This document shows positions 17,365 to 23,438 of a DNA stretch of 45,217 nucleotides, piece after piece. A model generated the notes under the pieces. That model ran no database searches and was not told the origin of the DNA. It saw nothing but the letters and a program-made list of their open reading frames with translations. Source of the stretch: Acidobacteriota bacterium (lineage in GTDB: Bacteria; Acidobacteriota; Thermoanaerobaculia; Multivoradales; Multivoraceae). Numbering within the stretch: position 1 is the first letter of the stretch; each line of letters begins with the position of its first letter. The translations under genes were made by a program, and so were the position numbers. Where the stretch lies: contig JAPOVF010000060.1 of the NCBI GenBank assembly GCA_026708285.1, positions 1 through 45,217 of the forward strand, in the 5' to 3' direction.

Positions 17365-18680
17365 CAATCCGACTCGACCGTCGATCCTGAGCGTTCGATG
17401 CAGCGAAGCGCGCTTTGCATCCGCAGCAGCAAGCACTCTGCCCCTACGGCGAGCGATGCGTTGGTGATTACGCCATTCGAGAGGTTGTTCGCCAGGAGCT
17501 TGAACTCCCTAGCCGCCTCCACCACTGCGACACCGTCGGATGCGGCCGCATAGACCCGACCGGATCCACCCACTAGAGAGGGTTGGTACCGGCCGTTCGG
17601 AGGGAGCCTCTGCCGCCAGTGGAGACGACCGGTACGCCCATCGTAGGCACTCATCGTCCTGTTGTCCGTGACGGTGTAGAGAATGCCATCCATCAGCAGC
17701 GGGGAACTGGTTTCGGGCACGGCGCGTTCATTGCCCCATAGCAACTGCGGCCTGCTGTTCGTATCCGACGCCACGAAGCTGAATGCCTGAGTGGACTTGA
17801 CGGCGTGAGCGCCGCCCGAAACGACTAGCAGGTCATTCTCGAAGACCGGGCTCGAGGCCAACTGGTTGATCTCCCACCCGCCGTTCGAGTACTCGTATGA
17901 CCAGAGAATCTCGCCTGTCTGCGGATCGTACTCGCGGAGGAACCAGGAGTAGGCAACGATCAGGCGCTCTCGGTCTCCGCTCCGCACGATGAGTGGTGTC
18001 GTGTATGTGCAGCACGGCCCGTCCTGGGCCGCCCACTCGTGCTTCCATCGAAGCGTGCCGTCGTCACGGTCGAAAGCGGCAATCCACCCTGTGTGAGAGG
18101 GTCGCTGCCCGTAGCCCCACTCGCGGTCTTGCATGGCGATGACGACATCCGCCGCGAGTACCGGAGAACTCGCCGCGCCGTAGCGCGAAGTGGCAGCGTA
18201 GTCCGGATCCACCTCAACCAGCCAGTCAACCTCTCCCGCGTGGAGAACGCGAGCGAGATGGGCACCGAAGTAGAGGTACACGCCATGTCGGTCGGCAACC
18301 GGAGTTGGACTGGAGAATGTGTTCTGCCGGTGCTTCGGTTCCGCGTCCGTGGTTACGATTCGTTTCTCCCACTTCACCGCCCCGTTCGCTTCGTCGATGG
18401 CCAGGAGCCACCTGGAGAATCGCCTGGGTTCCTCGCCCGGGTTCTCTCGTCGTGCCTCCGTCAGGTAGACGGTGTTGAGAGCCACAATCGGAGATGAGTT
18501 CCCCAGTCCTTGAAGTGCGACGGTCCAGTGCGCGTCCGTCTCGTTGTCCGACCACTCGACCGGAAGATCGGATGCGACGGAAACACCAAGGCCTCCCGGT
18601 CCACGCCATTGTGGCCAGTCGAGATCTCCTTCCGGGGCGCAGCCGAGAAGCAGCATGGCGACCGCGAGTCGGGTCCTCAA
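17364..18680 (-). CDS. PQQ-type beta-propeller lipoprotein, copy 2
   Basis: 438 residues, a close paralogue of the protein at 6409-7740 along its whole length, with shared blocks such as DWPQWRGPGGLGVS, LASSPVFENDLLVVSGG and ILYTVTDNRTMSAYDG. The start codon is TTG at 18680, aligned with the ATG of copy 1; the signal MRTRLAVAMLLLGC keeps Cys14. The TTG overlaps the stop of a truncated blaI frame (TTGA), so translation is probably coupled to it. Differences are spread through the gene and the frame is intact, so both copies seem functional. It is the core of a mosaic insert at the 3' end of the carboxyltransferase gene. Confidence 0.85.
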   Translation of the reverse strand: MRTRLAVAMLLLGCAPEGDLDWPQWRGPGGLGVSVASDLPVEWSDNETDAHWTVALQGLGNSSPIVALNTVYLTEARRENPGEEPRRFSRWLLAIDEANGAVKWEKRIVTTDAEPKHRQNTFSSPTPVADRHGVYLYFGAHLARVLHAGEVDWLVEVDPDYAATSRYGAASSPVLAADVVIAMQDREWGYGQRPSHTGWIAAFDRDDGTLRWKHEWAAQDGPCCTYTTPLIVRSGDRERLIVAYSWFLREYDPQTGEILWSYEYSNGGWEINQLASSPVFENDLLVVSGGAHAVKSTQAFSFVASDTNSRPQLLWGNERAVPETSSPLLMDGILYTVTDNRTMSAYDGRTGRLHWRQRLPPNGRYQPSLVGGSGRVYAAASDGVAVVEAAREFKLLANNLSNGVITNASLAVGAECLLLRMQSALRCIERSGSTVESD

Positions 18681-18823
18681 GTCGCCACGCTGAATGCCTC
18701 AGAGCAGCATACGCAACCGGCAGATGCTCCTCCAGCGAGGGCCCTGGTCCTGGCGAACGATCGGCGCGGCACGAATGTCATCACCTCGCGCTCTCTTCGG
18801 CTGAGCTGGGGTAACTCGTTCAT
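18677..18823 (-). pseudogene. Truncated blaI fused to the propeller leader
   Basis: 48 codons. The first 15 residues (MNELPQLSRREREVM) are identical to the start of the BlaI repressor at 10272. The sequence then switches to unrelated residues (TFVPRRSFARTRALAG) that read through the former propeller leader and stop in the TTGA overlapping the propeller start. The DNA-binding helices are lost, so it cannot act as a repressor. It may still matter as a translated leader for the propeller. Confidence 0.7.
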
Positions 18824-18925
18824 CACTTGTTCGTCGCGCAAACTCGCAATCTCTGGCCTGCAAGCGACGACTTCGCGAAGACTAGACCACGATGTGTCGA
18901 AGAATCAACACGAGCCGAGGGGCGT
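18770..18925 (-). repeat. Partial duplicate of the blaI 5' region
   Basis: This stretch aligns with about 10220-10373: the first codons of blaI, its ribosome-binding region and about 100 bp of upstream sequence, including the promoter-like and operator-like elements. Similarity is broken in the middle (GC-rich leader) and strongest at both ends. Confidence 0.8.
18894..18911. promoter_or_regulatory. Second copy of the BlaI-type operator
   Basis: GTGTCG-N6-CAACAC differs at one arm position from the site at 10343-10360. The minus-strand TTGATT-18 bp-TAGTCT promoter-like pair is also kept. It would place the second propeller gene under BlaI control. Confidence 0.4.
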
Positions 18926-18929
18926 CGAT

Positions 18930-19000
18930 TTCCTGCGCGATGCGCGACGCGTGGTGGCGGCGGAGCTGCTCGGGCCGGCGACGGGGCCGAGCTACCGGCC
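18930..19000 (+). repeat. 71-bp direct repeat, copy B (carboxyltransferase 3' fragment)
   Basis: The frame still reads FLRDARRVVAAELL and GPATGPSYRP, but the stop is lost and the piece abuts the 3' end of the PIN gene at 19005. Together with 17175-17245 it brackets the inserted propeller/blaI segment. The 18681-19004 gap thus holds the truncated blaI, its promoter and this fragment, and nothing else I can recognise. Confidence 0.9.
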
Positions 19001-19004
19001 GGGC

Positions 19005-19418
19005 CTACTCGGCCAGCAGAGCCAGTAGCGACCTCGGCGAATGCACGGTAACGCGCGAACCGGCAAAGTCGCGTTCGTTCCGCGTAACGATGCAGTCCAC
19101 GTCCGCTTGCCGTCCAGACTCGGCAACGACCGCGTCTTCAAAGTCGCGCAGACTGCTCTCGGCCGCGTGCTCAAGGGTCGCCCTGTTCACCGGCGTCACG
19201 TCGAGTACGGAAAGCAGGGACGAGATGTGTCGCCTGGCCGCCTCCCTGCCGATCGCTTTCTGCATCAGGTAGAAGATGGTCGTGAACGAATCGGCGCAAG
19301 CCAGCCCGTGAATCTGGCCACGGTCGGCTCGCGAGAGAAGATCGGCGGCGGAAGCCGCGAAGGGCGCCCGGTCGAGCAGAAAGTCGATCAGCACGTTGGT
19401 GTCGAAGAGCACCCTCAT
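19005..19418 (-). CDS. PIN-domain (VapC-like) toxin
   Basis: 137 residues from the ATG at 19418, with AAGG 8 nt upstream. A longer frame from 19451 would overlap the antitoxin and adds nothing conserved. PIN nuclease features are MRVLFDTNVLIDFLLDR with the first acidic residue, ADLLSRADRGQIHGLACADS, then LRDFEDAVVAESGRQADVDCIVTRNERDF with the remaining acidic residues of the Mg2+ site. These toxins are ribonucleases acting on tRNA or rRNA. The DUF6364-like gene ends 13 bp upstream. The 3' end touches the repeat fragment at the edge of the mosaic insert. Confidence 0.88.
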   Translation of the reverse strand: MRVLFDTNVLIDFLLDRAPFAASAADLLSRADRGQIHGLACADSFTTIFYLMQKAIGREAARRHISSLLSVLDVTPVNRATLEHAAESSLRDFEDAVVAESGRQADVDCIVTRNERDFAGSRVTVHSPRSLLALLAE

Positions 19419-19431
19419 GCGGGTCGCCTTC

Positions 19432-19674
19432 TCAGAGGTGCTTGTCTTCAAGGTGAGCGTGATAGTCGCTCAAGCCCGCCAAGCCCGCGTCCTTCAACAC
19501 CCCGCGCAGCCCGGCCACCGTCGGCGTCTGGGTGCAGTCCGGCTGGCCCCGCGAGGTGATCGCGGAGAAGTACTCGGCCACGATCTGCGAGAGGGACTTG
19601 CCAGTATCCCTGGCATGGTCCTTGGCTCGAGCGATCAGCCGGTCGTCAAGCCGCAGCGTGAGCTTTGTCTGCAT
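19432..19674 (-). CDS. DUF6364-like antitoxin
   Basis: 80 residues from the ATG at 19674; GTG at 19719 is an alternative, but the conserved part begins MQTKLTLRLDDRLIARAKDH. The N-terminus looks like a ribbon-helix-helix (KLTLRLDDRLI, GKSLSQIVAEYF), and the C-terminus (LRGVLKDAGLAGLSDYHAHL) is the usual toxin-binding tail of this family. It should neutralise the PIN toxin encoded just downstream and repress its own promoter. Confidence 0.8.
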   Translation of the reverse strand: MQTKLTLRLDDRLIARAKDHARDTGKSLSQIVAEYFSAITSRGQPDCTQTPTVAGLRGVLKDAGLAGLSDYHAHLEDKHL

Positions 19675-19684
19675 GGGCGCGAGT

Positions 19685-19713
19685 GACGTACATCGTGCAG
19701 GGGAGTATACGTC
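19685..19713. promoter_or_regulatory. Candidate promoter and operator of the toxin-antitoxin pair
   Basis: GACGTA and TACGTC arms are 17 bp apart and enclose TATACT (minus strand, 19704-19709), a good -10 hexamer about 30 bp before the antitoxin ATG. No strong -35 is seen. An RHH antitoxin repressing its own promoter at such a dyad would be normal. Confidence 0.35.
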
Positions 19714-19735
19714 AACCACGCCATCCGTTAATCGA

Positions 19736-22135
19736 CTAGCTCAGCACGGCCCCGGTCACACCGCGTTCGAAGAGCTCGTCGATCTCGGCCTTCGACAGGC
19801 CAAGCCGCTCCGCCAGTAGTTCGCGACTGTGCTGGCCGAGGCGCGGTGCCGGCAGGTCGGAGCGCTTCTGGAGACCATCGATCCGCCACGAGTGGCCGGC
19901 GTAACGCTTCTCCCCCATATCGGGATGGTCGATCCGGCGAAACCAGGCCCTCTCCCCGAGATGGGGGCAGGCCACGACTTCGGCGGTGGATCGCACGACG
20001 GCGGCGGCGATGCCAACGGCCTGGAGACGCTCCATCAGATCCTCGGCTTCCTGGGTGCGCGTCCACGCGGCCAGCGTCTTGTCGAGGTTCTCCGCGTCGG
20101 CGATCCGGTCGCTGTGCCGGTCGAAAGTCGGATCCGCAAGGTTCTCGTGACCTGAGATCGCCACGAGCCGACGCCACATCTCATCGGACCCGACAGCCAC
20201 GGCGATCCAGCGATCGTCCCCGACGCACGGATAGACACCGTGCGGAGCGAGATCCAAGTCGCCGTTGCCCGTCGGGGTCTGCTCGCCGCCGAGCGCAGCG
20301 TCGAGGAGCGCCTCGCCCAGGTAGCCGGCTGCCGCCTCCACCATGCTGCCGTCGATCGACTGCCCCTCACCGGTGCGCCGGCTGTGGAAGAGAGCGACGA
20401 GCGTCGTCGCCGCCATCTGGAGCCCCGTGATCGCGTCGGCCTGGTAGAAGCCCATCACCATCGGCTCCCCGCCGGGATACCGGTGCAGCCAGTCCCAGCC
20501 GGCAAGCGCCTCGATCGAGGTCCCGTTCGCCTTGTAGTCGCTGAGGGGCCCGGTCTTGCCGAAGCCCGACCAGGAGGTCATCACCAGGCTCGGATTCAGC
20601 TTCTCCACGGCCGGCCAGTCGAAACCGAACCGTTCCATGACCCGGGGCGTGAAGTTCTCCATCAGGACATCGGCGTCGGCGATCAGGCGCCTGAGCAGGT
20701 CCCGGCCCTCCCCGGTCTTGAGATCCAGACAGAGGGACCGCCTGTTGCGATTGACGCTGTTGTAGTAGGGGCTCGTGTTGATGTGGCCGCCCAGAACGTT
20801 CCCCGCCGGCTTCGGATTGGCGAGCCATCGACGCCAGACGTCGGGCCGCTGGTGCGATTCGACCTTGATCACGTCGGCGCCGAGATCGGCCAGCAGCATG
20901 GCGGCGTAGGGGCCGATCCACGCCTGGGTCATGTCGACGATCTCCACGCCCTCGAGCGGCAGGGATTCGACCTCCCCGGAGTCCGCGATGGTCCTCCCGG
21001 CCGGGCTCCAATCGAGCTGCACCGGGTCGATCTGCTCCCGTGCGCCGGGGGCAGGGGCCGGTGGAGCGGGACCTGTGCGGCCCAAAGTCGCCGCGGGCCC
21101 CGCGAACGGCAGCTCGCCGAGCCGCGGATGGCGGAGCGTGCGGAAGAAACCCCGGGCGGCGAGATGCTCGTCCGTCAGCAGATCGGCCGGCGACAGCACC
21201 TTGCCGCAGACGACGCGCCGCCTCAGCAGGCCGTGAAACACCTCGTCCGCCGACTTGTCCCGCACCTTACCGGCCAGCAACGGGATCAGCCTGCGGCGCC
21301 ATGCGGGCGGTTCCTCACCGTCCTCGATCGGAGGCCACTCATCGTCCTCGACACCGAGTACCGCGCCGTAGTCTCCGACCTGTTCCTCGAGCGGAGGCAT
21401 GAAGGTCACCCAGCCGTCACGGCAGCGATGCGCCCGCACACCGGTCGTCGAACCGCCCTCCCGTTGGGGAGGCGCACCGCCGTACTCGATCGGCAGCAGC
21501 GGCAGGATGCCCGCGATCACGTCGAACGCGGAAACCTCGATGAACCGGCCTCGCCCCCTCTCGAGTCGCGAGACGAGCGCCGCGAGCGCGGCGACGAAGG
21601 CGCTGACGCCGCAGGCGTAGCCCAGAACGTGACCGGGTGCCTTCAGCGGGGCGCGCCCCTTGTCGCCGTTGAGGAAGGCGTAGCCCGACAGCGCCTGAAC
21701 AATCAGCTCCGACCCGGCAAGGCGGGCGTACGGTCCGTCCAGGCCGAACGGCGAAACCGACACAAGAACCAGTCCCGGCAGCCGTGCTCGGAGACCATCC
21801 AGCGTAAGGCCCCAGCGCTCCAGGTCGGCGTCGGCCCAATCGGTTACGAGGACATCGGCGCGCCGCAGCAGGTCGAGTAGTGCATCCTCGTCGGGACACG
21901 CGGAGGACAGCGCCATCGCCCGTTTGTTCGCGGCGACGAACTGCCAGAGAAGCGACTCCCGGTCGGTCCCTTCCCCGCCGTGTGGGCCCATCCGTCGCAA
22001 CCGCGAGCCGCCTTCGCGCTCCAGCACGACGACGTCGGCGCCCCAGAGTGCGAACTGCCGCGCACAACAGGCCGCGGCGACGCCGTCGGCCAGTTCAAGG
22101 ACGCGGACGCCACGAAGCGCCTGCTGCTGCTCCAA
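19736..22135 (-). CDS. Two-domain CaiB/BaiF (type III) CoA transferase
   Basis: 799 residues, about twice the length of a single family member. The start is TTG at 22135, after a GGGCGG-like ribosome site and 28 bp from the DUF1552 stop. Residues 1-375 and 395-799 are two class III CoA transferase domains. Domain 2 carries DMTQAWIGPYAAMLLADLGADV, MENFTPRVMERFGF, the expected catalytic Asp (about D567, YQADAITG) and GEGQSIDGSMVEA. Domain 1 has the same scaffold (LADGVAAACCARQFALWGAD, SPFGLDGPYARLAGSE, GRGRFIEVSAFD), but the Asp position reads Gly172/Tyr173 in HVLGYACG, so it is probably not catalytic. The enzyme moves CoA between carboxylic acids; the substrate cannot be told. Confidence 0.85.
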   Translation of the reverse strand: MEQQQALRGVRVLELADGVAAACCARQFALWGADVVVLEREGGSRLRRMGPHGGEGTDRESLLWQFVAANKRAMALSSACPDEDALLDLLRRADVLVTDWADADLERWGLTLDGLRARLPGLVLVSVSPFGLDGPYARLAGSELIVQALSGYAFLNGDKGRAPLKAPGHVLGYACGVSAFVAALAALVSRLERGRGRFIEVSAFDVIAGILPLLPIEYGGAPPQREGGSTTGVRAHRCRDGWVTFMPPLEEQVGDYGAVLGVEDDEWPPIEDGEEPPAWRRRLIPLLAGKVRDKSADEVFHGLLRRRVVCGKVLSPADLLTDEHLAARGFFRTLRHPRLGELPFAGPAATLGRTGPAPPAPAPGAREQIDPVQLDWSPAGRTIADSGEVESLPLEGVEIVDMTQAWIGPYAAMLLADLGADVIKVESHQRPDVWRRWLANPKPAGNVLGGHINTSPYYNSVNRNRRSLCLDLKTGEGRDLLRRLIADADVLMENFTPRVMERFGFDWPAVEKLNPSLVMTSWSGFGKTGPLSDYKANGTSIEALAGWDWLHRYPGGEPMVMGFYQADAITGLQMAATTLVALFHSRRTGEGQSIDGSMVEAAAGYLGEALLDAALGGEQTPTGNGDLDLAPHGVYPCVGDDRWIAVAVGSDEMWRRLVAISGHENLADPTFDRHSDRIADAENLDKTLAAWTRTQEAEDLMERLQAVGIAAAVVRSTAEVVACPHLGERAWFRRIDHPDMGEKRYAGHSWRIDGLQKRSDLPAPRLGQHSRELLAERLGLSKAEIDELFERGVTGAVLS

Positions 22136-22163
22136 TCGACCCGCCCGGCAGAGTGTGCCTGCG

Positions 22164-23429
22164 CTACGACCAGGTCAGCGAGCCGGTGCTCTGGCCGAAC
22201 CGGTCCGTCTCCACGCCCATCGCCTGCAGCAGGGTCACGAACAGGTTGCTGAGCGGCGCGTCGTGTTCGCCCTCATGCCGATGGTGCTTGCCGTGGCTGA
22301 GGCCACCGCCGGCGACCAGGATCGGCAGGTGCTTCGGCTCGTGCGAGTTCGCGTTGCCGAGATTGGAGCCGAACAGGACGGTGGTCGAATCGAGCAGTGG
22401 GCCGTGGCTGTCGCCGCGTTCCCGGAGCTCCGTCAGCAGAACGTCCAACTGACCGATGATCTGGGCCTCGATCTTCTTGAGCTGGTCGATCTTCGCTTCG
22501 TCCTGACCGTGGTGAGACAGGTTGTGATGGGAACCGGAAACACCCTGGACCTGAGGCGCGACGCCGTGATCCTGGATCATGATGCTGATCACGCGAGACG
22601 AGTCCGTCTCCAGGATCAGGGGAACCATGTTGAAGAGCAGCCGGATGCGGCCGATCAGGTCCGCCTTGTCCGGGATGTCCGTGGGCTGGTCAAGGGCGAC
22701 CACCGGCTTCGGCCGCTTGAGCCAGGCGCCGGCCTCGTTCAGTTCCTGCTCCGCCGTGCGCACCGCGGCGTAGTAGGCGTCGAGCCGCACCTGGTCGGCT
22801 GAACTGACGCGCCGGCGGAGCGCCGAGGCCTCGGCCTTGACGCGATCGAGAATGCTGCCGCCGCTCGCCAGATTGCGCGACTCGCGCTCGACCTCCTCCG
22901 GCTCGCCGGCGAGGAACATCTTCTTGAACAGCCTGGCCGGGCTGATCTCCGCCGGAATCATCACGCCGTTCGCCGTGTAGGACTGGCTCTGCCCGCTCGC
23001 GGTCCCCAGGGTGACGGACGGGAAACGCGTCACGTAGCCGAGGTGGTTGGCCGCCGCCTGGTCGATCGAGATCGTGTTCTTGAAGCCGTCCCGCCCGGGG
23101 CCGCGGGCCGCCGTGAGGAACGTGACTTCCGAGTTGTGGGGCTGGCGGCCGGTCTGGTCCTCGTGAGAGAAGTTCGAGAAAAGCGAGTAGTGCTCACGGT
23201 GCCTGTCGATGATCCGCAGGTACTCGGTCGTCTCGTAAGCGGCGCCCGTTTGCTTCGGCAGCCACGCTTCCGGGTAGATCCCCAGCGTGTTGCAGATGTT
23301 GACCATCCGCCTCGGCGCCTCGCCGGTCGCGGCCCGAAGCAGCGACGGCTGCATCGTCTCGAGCATCGGCAAGGCCAGCGCCACGCCCGAAGCGCGAAGG
23401 AAGGTGCGTCTGTCGATGGATCTGACCAT
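22164..23429 (-). CDS. DUF1552 exported protein, pair 1
   Basis: 421 residues from the ATG at 23429, 9 bp after the DUF1592 gene. The N-terminus has a twin-arginine motif and hydrophobic stretch (DRRTFLRASGVALALPMLE). Family features follow: FSNFSHEDQTGRQPHNSEV, FLTAARGPGRDGFKNTISID, ASGQSQSYTANG, and near the end HHNLSHHGQDEAKIDQL and TVLFGSNLGNANSHEPKHLP. The latter resemble metal-binding parts of the alkaline phosphatase/sulfatase-like DUF1501/DUF1552 proteins. The gene is nearly always paired with a DUF1592 c-type cytochrome gene, as here. Function is not established; it is extracytoplasmic. A second member is at 42294-43646. Confidence 0.85.
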   Translation of the reverse strand: MVRSIDRRTFLRASGVALALPMLETMQPSLLRAATGEAPRRMVNICNTLGIYPEAWLPKQTGAAYETTEYLRIIDRHREHYSLFSNFSHEDQTGRQPHNSEVTFLTAARGPGRDGFKNTISIDQAAANHLGYVTRFPSVTLGTASGQSQSYTANGVMIPAEISPARLFKKMFLAGEPEEVERESRNLASGGSILDRVKAEASALRRRVSSADQVRLDAYYAAVRTAEQELNEAGAWLKRPKPVVALDQPTDIPDKADLIGRIRLLFNMVPLILETDSSRVISIMIQDHGVAPQVQGVSGSHHNLSHHGQDEAKIDQLKKIEAQIIGQLDVLLTELRERGDSHGPLLDSTTVLFGSNLGNANSHEPKHLPILVAGGGLSHGKHHRHEGEHDAPLSNLFVTLLQAMGVETDRFGQSTGSLTWS

Positions 23430-23438
23430 GTCGGGTAC

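Noticed and set aside
17250..18930. Insertion sequence or transposon carrying the second propeller gene
   Set aside because: No transposase, terminal inverted repeats or short target duplication; the bracketing repeat is a gene 3' end, which points to recombination.
20240..21880. Long plus-strand frame opposite the CoA transferase
   Set aside because: Antisense shadow in GC-rich DNA; the minus strand encodes a complete two-domain enzyme.
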